A DNA stretch of 64,000 nt, from assembly GCA_009667805.1 (NCBI GenBank), contig CM019067.1, positions 69,644,997 to 69,708,996 of the forward strand, written 5' to 3'. This stretch comes from Leptobrachium leishanense. Taxonomy: Eukaryota > Chordata > Amphibia > Anura > Megophryidae. Under the pieces are notes generated by a model that ran no database searches, was not told where the DNA came from, and saw only the letters and a program-made list of their open reading frames with translations. Position 1 is the first letter of the stretch. Each line of letters starts with the position of its first letter. Below are positions 46,317-56,984 of the stretch, one piece after another. The translations under genes and the position numbers were made by a program.

Positions 46317-47111
46317 TAGGAGTGGCTGTGACTCATTGAATAACCTGCGTTTTTTAAAAAAAGCCATCTAGTATGGCATGGTATGCCCCGGCAAGGAGGA
46401 TTCTGGGTTAAAACAGACCCAGGATGCAATAATGTGAGAAGTTGGATACCTTATTTGCAAGTCCTACCCAGAGTTCCTTGTTGAAAATGGGGAATGTAGC
46501 ACATGAGCTCTGTGAAGCAGTTCTCTGAATTGCTGGAATGTGTAAATGTCTTCTACAATTATAAACTTTATTATTTGCTGTGTGGAGGCTATTAATCTCA
46601 CTTTTTGCCCTCCACCATAAGTTAAATGCCCACCAGTGTTCCTCATGACTGAGAAGCAGCATGAGCATATGTGGTTTGCTAGAGAGCAGCCTTTGGCTTC
46701 ATTAGGCAGGACTCGCCTTACTGGAGGTGCCTTGGCGTAGCAGGTGGGTTAAAACCTCAATGGCCGTACAAGTAAACAAAACCCTCTAATTGTTTTTTTG
46801 TTTCTCAGTGTTATAGGGAAAAGCGCAGATGAGACTTTTTCTCTTGTTAAAACTTAAATATCTATTGATTTGCCCTTGGGGTAAAGCAAAAACCGACAAC
46901 GAGTCAGTGCCTCTCTCCTGCTGATGAGGGCATAAAGAAACAGCTGTCTGGGAGTGGCTGTGACTTGTTGCCTAAACCTACCCTTTGCTAAAAAGCCATC
47001 TAGTATGGCATTGCACTGGCAAGGAGACTTCTGTGTTAAAACAGTGAAGCAGTTCTCTGAATTGCTGGGATATATTAATGTAGTCTACAATTATAAACTA
47101 TAGTATAGATA
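46317..47111 (+). repeat. Hammerhead-bearing repeat, locus 1 (partial dimer)
   Basis: Unit 1 starts at 46317 (taggagtggctgtgact) and runs 632 nt to the predicted ribozyme cut at 46948. Unit 2 starts tgggagtggctgtgact at 46949 and is truncated at about 47104. Shared landmarks are agccatctagtatggca (46366 and 46993), gaagcagttctctgaattgc (46513 and 47045) and tctacaattataaac. The unit start coincides with the base after the cut. No protein frame is recognised. This head-to-tail arrangement with a ribozyme recalls Penelope-like pLTRs and retrozymes. Confidence 0.75.
46915..46954 (+). ncRNA. Hammerhead ribozyme relic 1 (type I)
   Basis: Core C3-A9 is ctgatga at 46921-46927; gaaac is at 46937-46941. 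Stem III is 3 bp with a gc loop (acagctgt), placing the cleavage triplet gtc at 46946-46948. Stem I pairs ctcctg (46915-46920) with tgggag (46949-46954), 6 bp including two G-U pairs. Stem II is defective: gggcataaa cannot close properly, and the base before GAAA is A rather than C. Probably weak or inactive. Confidence 0.7.
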
Positions 47112-47328
47112 TACAGTGGGGAAAAAAGTATTTAGTCAGCCACCAATTGTGCAGGTTCTCCCACTTAAAAAGATGAGAGAGGCCTGTAATTGTCATCATA
47201 GGTACACTTCAACTAGGAGAGACAAAATGTGAAGAAAAAATCCCGAAAATCACATTGTCTGATTTTTAAAGAATTTATTTGCAAATTATGGTGGAAAATA
47301 AGTATTTGGTCAATATCAAAAGTCCATC

Positions 47329-48048
47329 TCAATACTTTAAGACCCAGCCACGTTTCATCTTCAATGCCCTTGCCGATGGAAGGAGGTTTTCACTCAAAAT
47401 CTCACGATACATGGCCCCATTCATTCTTCCCTTTACACGGATCAGTCGTCCTGGTCCCTTTGCAGAAAAACAGCCCCAAAGCATGATGTTTCTGCCACCA
47501 TGCTTCACAGTAGGTATGGTGTTCTTTGGATGCAACTCAGCATTCGCTCTCCTCCAAACACGACGAGTTGAGTTTTTACCAAAAAGTTCTACTTTGGTTT
47601 CATCTGACCATATGACATTCTCCCAATCCTCTTCTGGATCATCCAAATGCTCTCTAGCAAACTTCAGACGGGCCCGGACATGTACTGGCATAAGCAGGGG
47701 GACACGTCTGGCACTGCAGGATTTGAGTCCCTGACGGCCTAGTGTGTTACTGATGGTAGCCGTTGTTACTTTGGTCCCAGCTCTCTGCAGGTCCCCCCGT
47801 GTGGTTCTGGGAATTTTGCTCACCGTTCTTGAGCTCATTTTGACCCCACGGGGTGAGATCTTGCGTGGAGCCCCAGATTGATGGAGATTATCAGTGGTCT
47901 TGTATGTCTTCCATTTTCTAATGATTGCTCCCACAGTTGATTTCTTCACACCAAGCTGCTGGCCTATTGCAGATTCAGTCTTCCCAGCCTGGTGCAGGTC
48001 TACAATTTTGTCTCTGGTGTCCTTCGACAGCTCTTTGGTCTTGACCAT
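47329..48048 (-). pseudogene. Tc1-family transposase, C-terminus deleted
   Basis: 239 codons: [20 protein letters not shown] and a second helix-turn-helix ([10 protein letters not shown] hook between), then [17 protein letters not shown] with the first catalytic Asp and [20 protein letters not shown]. The frame ends [10 protein letters not shown]. The block with the second Asp (DNDPKH) and the Glu (SPDLNPIE) is missing because sequence after about 47330 joins directly to the 3' UTR and inverted repeat. It cannot catalyse transposition. GGRN replaces the usual GGGS. Confidence 0.92.
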
Positions 48049-48164
48049 AGTGGAGTTTGGAGTGTGTCTGTTTGAGGTTGTGGACAGGTGTCTTTTGTAC
48101 TGATAACAAGTTCAAACAGGTGCCATTCATACAGGTAACGAGTGGAGGACAGAGGAGCCTCTTA

Positions 48165-48591
48165 GGCTAAGGTCAGACGAAAGCATTTTTAACGTGCGTT
48201 TAACCGCACGAAATCACGGCCGTGCTAGCAGCAAATGACGTCCAATGCCGGGTAACATACGAAGAACGGCCGCACGAAAGTTCATCCGCGCAACGCAAGT
48301 GGCAAACTAACACATTTTTTCTAGAACGTCAAACCGCTACTACTGACGTACAGAGTGCGCTGCGTCCGCATAGCGGCGTGTTCGCGTGATTGGGAGACGT
48401 CAGACGCTGCTAATGTCCGGCTAACATAACGTCCAGACACAAAAAGTGTTTCATTGATGATCCGTACAAAATCACGGACGAAAATGCGCATCGTATGACC
48501 GCTATCGCGTATTCCGTGAAAAAGTACGTCCATTCGTTCGAACGCACTTTTTCACGGACAACGCGAAAAATGCGTTAGTCTGACCCTAGCC
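48165..48591. mobile_element. Harbinger-like MITE, copy 3
   Basis: 427 bp; ends ggctaaggtcagacg and agtctgaccctagcc, flanked by tta on both sides (48162-48164, 48592-48594). It is inserted in Tc1-3 between the transposase start and the end of the element. Confidence 0.88.
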
Positions 48592-48874
48592 TTAAAGAAG
48601 ACGTTACAGGTCTGTGAGAGCCAGAAATCTTGCTTGTTTGTACTGTACTGTAGGTGACCAAATACTTATTTTCCACCATAATTTGCAAATATATTCTTTA
48701 AAAATCAGACAATGTGATTTTCTGGATTTTTTTTTTCTCATTTTGTCTCTCCTAGTTGAAGTGTACCTATGATGACAATTACAGGCCTCTCTCATCTTTT
48801 TAAGTGGGAGAACCTGCACAATTGGTGGCTGACTAAACACTTTTTTGCCCCACTGTGTATATATATATATGTAT

Positions 48875-49463
48875 ATGTATATATGTGTCTATAAGGGTTG
48901 TGGTGAAGGACTAAAAGTGAGACAAAAAGCCTCCACACTATAATAAGTGTGTTTAATACCCAGAATTCCTTGCTGCATATGGGGAATGTGGCACAGGGGC
49001 TCTGGGATGCAATTCTTTGAATTGCTATGATGTGCAGGTGGCTTCTGCAATATTAAACACACTTATTATAGTGTGGAGGTTTTTTGTCTCACTTTTAGTC
49101 CTTCACCACAACCCTTATAGACACTTACTTACCTATGGTCCAAGCATCCACTGCAACTGGTCATGCCTGCCTCCTAGCTGATGAAGGTTCAACAAACCTA
49201 AAACAGTGCTGTCCTAGGAGTGGCTTTGACCAGTTGCATAACCTTATCTTTGCTACAAAGCTACAGTGTGGCATAGCATTGATTTTAGGGTTCTGTGTAA
49301 TAACCGATCCAGGATGCATTTAAGTGAGACAGAGGTCATTTGCATATCCTACCCAGAATTCCTTGCTGCATATGGGGAATGTGGCACAGGAGCTCTGGGA
49401 TGCAATTCATCGAATTGCTGTGATGTGCAGGTGGCTTCTGCAGTATTAAACACACTATATATA
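48875..49463 (+). repeat. Hammerhead-bearing repeat, locus 2
   Basis: A partial upstream unit (acccagaattccttgctgca at 48958, gatgtgcaggtggcttctgc at 49029) runs to the ribozyme at 49171-49220. The next unit starts ctaggagtggctttgacc at 49214 and repeats acccagaattccttgctgc (49352) and ggtggcttctgcagtatta (49431), ending at tattaaacacac (49443-49454). The first 70 bp (48890-48955, ttgtggtgaaggactaaaag) are an inverted copy of 49055-49125. The unit is homologous to locus 1 but clearly diverged. Confidence 0.75.
49171..49220 (+). ncRNA. Hammerhead ribozyme relic 2 (type I)
   Basis: All three helices can form. Stem I is 7 bp, ctcctag (49171-49177) with ctaggag (49214-49220). The core is ctgatga (49178-49184). 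Stem II is 5 bp, aggtt (49185-49189) with aacct (49195-49199), loop caaca. Stem III is 4 bp, acag with ctgt, 2-nt loop tg. The cleavage triplet gtc ends at 49213. The one lesion is position G12, here A at 49200 (aaaac instead of gaaac). G12 is the general base, so strong loss of activity is expected. Confidence 0.78.
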
Positions 49464-49525
49464 TATATAAATGCATTTCTGATTTTCTATAAGTATTTTA
49501 AGCGAATTACATAAGCAGATACAAT

Positions 49526-50092
49526 ACATAGCGCATTGTTCACAACTGAATTTTTTTTATAAAAAGTATAATCTGTTTGAATATAAAACAGCTTGCAAAA
49601 TCTTTCACTTAAATGTTATATATTTTTTTAAAAATGATGACTCACAAACCTGTGTTTTCAGGCTTCCAGAATTGTACGGCTGGAGTTAGTACCAATGCAG
49701 GTGTTAATAGATCAGTGAGAACAATTTTATATATCATAAGATATAAATATAATGATTCTCATGAACTGATCCTTAAAAATGCATAATGCCGCCTAAAAAA
49801 AATGTTTCACTGCAAAGAAAACATATTAGGAAAGCGCCAGCTCTTCCAGAATGTGTTTTGCTATTCTTCTGTTTGACCCCTCATGCCCTGCCCACATGAG
49901 AGTTTTAGTTCTATGCGGCTGGATATTTTCATTATTAGTTTAGTTTCCATAGCAACAGGTTTATATGTAGGCAATTCAGATCGCAAGTAGGATAATTAGT
50001 GAGAAAGTGAAAGATTTTGCAAGCTGTTTAATATTCAAACGGATTATACTTTTTATTGCTTTTGTAGTTGTGCACAATGCCGTGCGCTATGC
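49526..50092. mobile_element. Foldback/TIR element
   Basis: Left catagcgcattgttcacaac, aagtataatctgtttgaata and acagcttgcaaaatctttca are inverted on the right as tgaaagattttgcaagctgt, tattcaaacggattatactt and gttgtgcacaatgccgtgcg followed by ctatg. The arms are about 90 bp. No coding capacity. Superfamily unassigned. Confidence 0.8.
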
Positions 50093-50257
50093 ACTCTATC
50101 CGGACCATAAAAACCAAAATGCATAGACGTATGTTAATCATTAGTTATTTAATGAATGACTGAGGATGTTATTAAGTCGTGTGTTGAAAGACTTTTATCT
50201 AGGCAAAGCAAACAGCAAGTATTACGAAAAGTATATCCAGTAAGGGATAAAATATCA

Positions 50258-51290
50258 GGGCGAGTTATATGAAGGGGTGAGTTGGAGCTGCAAATCTTAA
50301 AAATAGTAAAGGGGTTATTCAGAGAGCACTTGGGCGAGTTCGGTTTGCCGACCCTAGGGGGGAATTCAGCATTCACCAAAGGTTACCCGAATTGCGCCAC
50401 TGGGATCCGCCGAACACCGCTGATCAACCCGCCGAATGCAGCTGCCGACTGCCGTACCGACCGCCGAACGCAGCTGACTATCCGCCTAACGCCGCAGAAC
50501 AGACCGCCGAATGCAGCCGCAGACCGCTGAACACAGCTGCTGATCCATCGAATGCATCCGAACAGACCACCAAACACAGCAGACGATCTGCTGAACGCCA
50601 CTGACAAAAGCCAGTCAGTCGCCAAACGCTGCGGAAGTGGGGGTAAAAAAAGGCACATTTTTCAAAAGGCGTTTAAAACAATAAAAATACATTAAAATGC
50701 ATCGAAATAATAATAAAAAGGTCTGTTACAGAATTTAAAAAAAAGCCATTTAAAAAACAAGTGGGAAGCAAAAATTTTGCCTAAAAAATCTTGTAATGCC
50801 TGAACAATTCTAAAAAATAAATAAAAAGACTGTTTGCTGCACATGAAAAGAATGAACGGTTGAATAAAAAAATAATAGAAACAGTATTTGTTTTTTTACA
50901 CTGAAACCTATGGGATTCGCCTTTTTAAACCTGCCGAAGTGAAGCACAGAAAATCTGGGCATTTCTCCAACATTTCGGTGCAGTTCACCGTTCTCTGAAT
51001 AGGTTAACCATTATTTCTCTATGGGACAATTTCACTGCCGCCGAAGGTTGCTGAAATGCAGCAATCTGAAACGAATTGCACCGTATTTTGCTGGCAAATT
51101 CTCCAATATTTGGCAACTTGCCAGCTTTCTGAATAGCCGAATTGCCATGAAATTGTACCATATGGTGAAATTCACCTTTCTGTGCAATCCGGTGGCATGT
51201 TCGGCTCTTATTGAATAACCCCTTATGTATCTATCAAAGTGAGTTATTTGAAAGGGTGGGTTGGAGTTGAAAAACTAGTAAATAAATACC
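50258..51290. mobile_element. gggttattc-family element between 50-bp direct repeats
   Basis: The element is 50311-51222 (ends ggggttattcagagagc and ttgaataacccc). Outside it, 50262-50310 (gagttatatgaaggggtgag, ttggagctg, agtaaa) and 51241-51290 (gagttatttgaaagggtggg, ttggagttg, agtaaa) are diverged direct repeats of about 50 bp. Confidence 0.65.
50400..50640. repeat. GC-rich degenerate minisatellite
   Basis: Irregular repeats of gccgaacgcagctgac / accgccgaatgcagccgc type. They give frames rich in A, E, C and R on both strands (50282-50658), which are not genes. Confidence 0.6.
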
Positions 51291-51299
51291 CTTATAAGA

Positions 51300-51859
51300 A
51301 AAAAAAAAAAAACACAAGCTATTATTTCACTTGCACATAAAGATCTGACTCGCTGGCATCAACGTAAAATTCAATGTTATCCATCCTCAGCTGTTCTGGC
51401 TTCTTTTAGGGACTTCTGTAGCAGACAGCCCTTGCTGATGCATAAATCAACTATTGATTGAAAAATCCTTATTCGAGTTCAAGATTTAGGAATTTTTCAG
51501 ATTTTCGAATATTTGAAAATACAAAATTAAAGATTTAAAGGTATGAAACCCGCGTCTACACCAAAAAAATCATGTAAGTTTCCTATACTCCTTATACGGT
51601 AATTTTATATAATTAATATATTTAATTATTTTGTCACATCAGAACAAGTGTGAAATTTTCCAGTGGTGGCATCATGGGGTCACTCGAGAAGTTAAAGAAT
51701 TTAGGAACATTGGGATTTTGGGTTTTTGGATTAGGGATGCTCAGCCTGTATGACCAAATTACATTCTCACACAACTATAATTCTTTTAAATATAAAAGGT
51801 ACCAGATGGAGTTGGTAAGAAGAAGTTGATAGTTGACAGGGAATGAATGCCCATTGGTG
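51300..51859. other. AT-rich non-coding stretch
   Basis: No feature is recognised between the preceding element and the hAT target duplication. Confidence 0.4.
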
Positions 51860-52239
51860 GTCCTCAATAGGGATGAGCCGAACACTCCCCGAGTTCGGTT
51901 TGGAGCCGAACCCGAACTTTCCAAATGTTCGGATCCGAACCCGAACCCGAACTCGTACGTGTAAAGAAGGTATGTAAAAGAACGGAAAAAATAAAATAAA
52001 TAAATATATATATATATATATATAGGGCCCTATTACTAGGGATGAGCCGAACATACCCCGAGTTCGGTTCGAACCCGAACCCGAATCCCTATGCAAGTCA
52101 ATGGGGCTGAAAATTCGTTTTTTTAGAGTGCCCTCGAAGAGGGCATATATGCTACATATTTGCCATAAAAGGTGTATGGGGGTCCGGGTAGTGCCCTGAG
52201 GGACAGGAAACAAGGACAAAAAGTAAAAAAAAAAAGTTT

Positions 52240-53482
52240 TTAACCCCTTCAATGCGGAGGACGCGCTCAGCGCGTCCTCCGCATTACCGCTGCTGTGCGG
52301 AGGACGCGCTGAGCGCGTCCTCCCATTGGGGTCAGCGTTCGGCCGGGTTCCGGCCGATCGCTGGCCCCCCCGGTGCGGGCTGACATCCTCGATGTCAGCC
52401 GCGCATCCGGGACCGCAGCCGCCAGAATTAGGTGTCATCGCGGCAGCGCGATGACACCTAATTCAGGCGCCCCCCCGCATGTGCGGAGGAGGCGCCTGAA
52501 AGGGAGGGGGGAGGTCCTTCGGACCTCTCTCCCTCCCGATCGGCGGCTCTGCGGGGGTTAACCCAGGCATCATTTGGAAGGGCACAGCCTGCCCTTCCAA
52601 ATGGTGCCTGGCATTAACCCCTGGGGAGCTCGATCGCGAATCGGCGCTGAAAAGCGCCGGTTCGCGATCCTTTCCCGGAGCTGGCCGACATCTTGGATGT
52701 CGGCCAAGCCTCCGGGAACTCCCCCTGAGGACTGGCGTCATCGTGCATAGCACGATGACGCCAGTCCTAGAGTTAGCCCCTAACTGCCACCAACGGTGGA
52801 GATAGGGAGTTCCAATGAACTCCCTATCTCCCGATCCGTGGCAGTTAGGGGTTAATGTTTGGTATGGTTGGATCGGCCAGAGCATGGCCGTTCCAACAAT
52901 ACCAAACTTGAATGTGAAAAAAGTTTTTAAAAAAAAATAAAAATAAAAATTAAAAATAAAAATATATTTTAAAAAAAATTATAAAAAAAAAAATAAACAT
53001 TTTTTTTTCTTTTTTTTGGTTTGTTAGTGTAGCAATATTGTTCCATTGCAATTATAATGTGAACAATGATGCTGCACTAACGATTTTTGTATGCGGTGCG
53101 TTTGTTAAAAATCGCGTAATTTTCCCCCAAAAAAAATGTAACGAGACCCCATCTCTAATTTTTTTAACAAGCGCACCCCATACAAAATATAACCGCAATT
53201 GCTCGCATGTTAAAATGTGAAAAAAAACACTTTACACATTGTAAATTATTGAAAATACATATTTTATTGCATTTTTTGTTATAATATACAGACATGACAT
53301 AACGTATACATATAATAATGACATATTATGAATCTACTGAGTCTGACGGAAAGAACGATATATAATATGTCTGGGTCATATACTAAAATAAGCCTTAAAA
53401 ACACGTTTAAACATGATGAGCAAAACCGGTAAAAATGACCTCAGCACAGAGGCGGGAAAAGCCTCAGCAGCGAAAGGGTTAA
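52240..53482. mobile_element. piggyBac-like copy iv inside hAT copy 4
   Basis: The element is 52244-53478 with TTAA at 52240-52243 and 53479-53482; ends ccccttcaatgcgg and cagcagcgaaaggg. Removal restores tttttttaaagggacag; the equivalent site is uninterrupted (on the opposite strand) at 43640-43660 in copy 3. The left half holds ggacgcgctcagcgcgtcc (52258), ggacgcgctgagcgcgtcc (52302), gctgacatcctcgatgtcag, gtgtcatcgcggcagcgcga and ggccgacatcttggatgtcgg. No transposase. Confidence 0.85.
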
Positions 53483-53914
53483 AGGGACAGTGAGTTTTCC
53501 ATGAAACAAGGGTTAAAAATAAAAATGAAAAATTCCTTTAAATATCGTGCCTAGGAGGTCCCCATAACCTGCCCGTGAAGTGGCGGATTTCTAGGATGTA
53601 TAGAAATATGTAAAAACCAAAAAATGACATTTCAAATTACGGTAAATGCTTTTCCTTTAATCTATCCATAAACAACTGCTTGGGGCGGCAGTCTGTATGA
53701 AAAGAGGAGACATTTTCGGACACGCAGAAAAAGTTTACTGATTTTTTGGCGGTGAAAAGCAGAAGAATGACTGGAGAATGGAAAATTCTAGACCAAATAG
53801 CCGATTTGGAAAGTAAGATAAATTGGAGAATTTTTCTGGTTTGGCTATTTTGACCTAGAATTTTCCATTCTCCAGTCATTCTCCTGAGTTTCACCTTTCT
53901 CTGAATAACCCTGT

Positions 53915-54669
53915 CAGGGTTATTCAGAGAGCGGTGAAGAGCAGGAGAATGACTGGAGAATGGAAAATTCTAGGTCAAAATGGCCAAACCAGAAAAATTC
54001 TCCCATTTAGGCTAGGGTCAGACTAGCGAATTTTTAACATGCGTTTAGGCGCACTTAATCACGGCCGCACTAGCAGCAAATGACGGGCAATGACGGCCAA
54101 TATACGAAGTACGGTCGCACGAAAGTCCGGCTGCGCAACGCAAGTGGAAAATAAATGCATTTTTCGAGAACGCAGAACCGCTAGTACGGACGTACAGAGT
54201 GCGCTGCGTCCACTAGCGGCGTGTGTGCGTGATTTGGAGACGGCCAACATAACGTCCAGACACCCAAAGTTTCCTGGTTTGGATCCGTAAAAAATCACAC
54301 ACAAAAATGCGCATCGTATGACCGTTTTCACGCATTCCGTGAAAAAATACGGCAATGCGTTTGGACGCACTATCGGTCGCTGTGAAAAATGCATTAGTCT
54401 GACCCTAGCCTAATCTCACTTTCCAAATCGGCTATTTGGTCCAGATTGTTCTCTTTTCCTGCCATTCTCCTGTTTTTCACCTTTCTCTGAACAACCCTGA
54501 GAGAGAGGTGAAAGCCAGGAGAACTGGCAGGAGAAGAAGAAATCTAGACCAAATAGCCAATTTGGAAAGTGAGTTAAATGGGAGATTTTTTCTGGTTTGG
54601 CTATTTTGACCTAGAATTTTCACTTCTCCAGTTATTCTCCTGCTTTTCACCGCTCTCTGAATAACCCTG
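53915..54669. mobile_element. gggttattc-TIR element nested in hAT copy 4
   Basis: The inverted counterpart of 42598-43378: same ends, same flanking triplets on the complementary strand, and the same nested MITE position. It was therefore inherited with the hAT rather than inserted independently. Confidence 0.85.
54010..54410. mobile_element. Harbinger-like MITE, copy 4
   Basis: 401 bp; ends ggctagggtcagactagcg and ttagtctgaccctagcc; flanks tta (54007-54009) and taa (54411-54413). The insertion point equals that of copy 2 on the opposite strand. Confidence 0.85.
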
Positions 54670-54901
54670 TGAATGTTTAATCCCGAGGTGAAAAATAACA
54701 TGCTTTAGATGTTATTTTGAATTTTTTTCAAACACCAGTTAAATGCAGCATAATAGGATGTTTTAGGAGCGAAATTAATTCTCAAATCTCAGTCAGACGC
54801 AGACACCACCCCACCCCCTCAGTATAGTGTACAATGTATCAAATTGATTACCAGACTAAAAACACCTGGTGTTATGCCCGTTTGTGAACAGAGGTCATTT
54901 A

Positions 54902-55327
54902 GGCTGGGGTCAGACCAGCGCACTTTTAACGTGCGTTCTGGCGCACATAATTATGGCCGCACTAGCAGCAGATGACGGGCAATGACGGCCAATATACGAT
55001 GTACGGCCGCACAAAAGTCCGGCCATGCAACGGAAGTGGAATTTGAATGCATTTTTTTGAGAACGCTGAACCGCTAGTACTGACGTACTGAGTGCGCAGC
55101 TGCGGCGTAGCGGCGTGTTTGCGTGATTAGGAGATGTCAGACATGCTAATGTCCAGCCTACATAACGTCCAGACGCAAAAACAGTTTTATTGATGATCCA
55201 TACAAAATCACGACCGACAATGCGCATCGTCTGACCGTTTTTGCGCATTCCGTGAAAAAATACGCCAATGCGTTCGGACGCACTTTTTCACGTTCGCGGG
55301 GAAAAATGCTTTCGTCTGACCCTAGCC
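54902..55327. mobile_element. Harbinger-like MITE, copy 5
   Basis: 426 bp; ends ggctggggtcagaccagcg and tcgtctgaccctagcc; flanked by tta (54899-54901, 55328-55330). The same site is empty in copies 1 (near 3290) and 3 (near 42320) of the hAT. Confidence 0.88.
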
Positions 55328-55599
55328 TTAGAGTTGATAATCTTTCCACGTACACATTAGTTTTTAATTCAATATCTAATAAACCATTGCTTATAATATT
55401 CTGCAGTAAAGAGTCTCTTTATCTCTAGATTTTTTAGTATTTTTTTAAGCATTTTCTATACTTCTTTCAAAATTTCTTTTTTTTTCCAAACTCGAACCGA
55501 ACACACCGAAAAGTTCGAAGTTCCCGAACTTTCGAACTGCCAAAGTTTGGGCCGAACTCCGAACCGTCCGAACCCGAACAGCTCATCCCTAGTCCTCAA

Positions 55600-55985
55600 G
55601 TACCCCTAAAAGGCCAGATTTTGCAGATCACCTTGGAGAAATGCAGACTGAATCCTACAATCACTGAGCAGCAAATCATATCACCTGCACTGTGCTTCAG
55701 ATATCTGCACACCTGGCCTGTTAGGACCGCGGTTGGGAACCACTGAGTTAGGCCAACATCTAATCTCCCACAAAGAGGGTATTTATTGGTCTTCAAGAAA
55801 GGGGAAGAGAGGTCATAGGAAATTAATTTATCACACCTCCATCTCCTGTGCATATACAATGTTTATTCATAAGTTAGGATGCAGACCAAAGATTTACAGC
55901 AATACTGACCAGATTGCTGAAACACAGTTTTATATAGAAAGGAGCCACTGGAAATCACTTACCTGCCGTACCCCAGGAATCTGAA
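55600..55985. other. Non-coding stretch
   Basis: Nothing is recognised between the hAT and the next hAT-like end. Confidence 0.4.
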
Positions 55986-56692
55986 TTAGGGATGTACGTT
56001 TTATTTCGTACCGATTCGTTTTTCTTACGAAACAGGCCGATTCGGTGCTTCGGTTTCATCCGATGTTCCGAACTGGACCGGCAACGAAATACACACCATC
56101 CAAAATATTTCCCGATACGAAACCAAAAAATGTCGTTATTTCGTATGGACATGAAATTAGTAAAATCGCAAGTCATTTTCGTTCTATTCGTGATTTCGGT
56201 TCCGGTTCATTTCAGAGAATGTATTTTCGTATCGTTGCGAGTCTGTTTCGGTTCCGTTGCTGATTTCGTAATTTCGTATCGTCAGCTACTTTTTTCACTT
56301 GTTCCAGTGTAAAATTCCCGTTTTTCTTAAATATATCTTAAAGCATTTATTTTTTTTCACTTACAGCAATAAGTGTCGGCATTTATTTATTTGTTAGGAT
56401 TAGTTTTGCATTTTTCTGGAATTTTTGGGATAAAATATTTAGGGTTCTTCCTAACTTATTTTAAATGTATAACGAGGTCTGTTTTTTTCTTTGCAGAACA
56501 CATACAGCTGGATTATCTTCTCACAGTCCGTCCGTATGTGTTCTGTTCGGCAATGAATCTTGATACAATACATTTTGTTAGTATCAGTACCATGGATAGT
56601 AACAAGCCTGTCGTTATCCATGGTGCTGATATGAAGAAATAGATCGAAAATATGTGATTCTCCATCGGCGACTGTCCATGGTCTGAGTAGGG
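55986..56692. mobile_element. hAT-like left end, different subfamily
   Basis: tagggatgtacg at 55988 opens a region rich in ttcgta/tacgaa words, but no matching right end is found. A related cgtttcg-rich fragment lies at 28640-28800. The hairpin atcagtaccatggatag / ttatccatggtgctgata is at 56583-56632. Confidence 0.5.
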
Positions 56693-56984
56693 ATGGGCTG
56701 GCGGTTCGATGCGAACATGAGTTCGCATCGAACATCGGCCGTTCGAAAGTTTGCGAACTTCAAACTTTTCAGGCCTTTCCCAAAAAGTTCGAAAAAATAA
56801 AATAATTGTGAATTTTTTTAAAAAAATGCTTAAAAAATCCGAAAAAATGTAAAAATAAAGAGACTCTTTACTGCAGAATATTATAAGCAATGGTTTATTA
56901 GATATTGAATTAAAATAGTAATATTTTTAACATTGAAGCCTATGGGATAAAACAATCTTGTTCCTAAAACCTCAGGCAGACAAG

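Larger units (their letters stand above)
47112..48857 (-). mobile_element. Tc1-3: Tc1/mariner element with internal deletion
   Basis: The element is 47114-48855. The ends are cagtggggaaaaaagtattt and its complement, long inverted repeats of over 100 bp. TA is intact on the left and reads tg on the right. The transposase (minus strand) lacks its C-terminal third. A Harbinger-like MITE is inserted at 48165-48591. The whole element splits the hammerhead-repeat region. Confidence 0.9.
51860..55599. mobile_element. Ac-like hAT copy 4, composite, 3.7 kb
   Basis: The element is 51868-55591, with tagggatgagc and gctcatcccta termini and a perfect 8-bp target duplication gtcctcaa (51860-51867, 55592-55599). 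It is in the opposite orientation to copy 3. A second tagggatgagccgaac left end at 52036 lies 168 bp inside, after a TA repeat. Nested in it are a piggyBac-like element (52244-53478), a gggttattc element (53915-54669) with Harbinger-like MITE 4, and MITE 5 (54902-55327). Confidence 0.9.

Noticed and set aside
47894..48103. Plus-strand frames opposite the Tc1 transposases (also 27573-27970, 40246-40911)
   Set aside because: They are antisense shadows of transposase genes.
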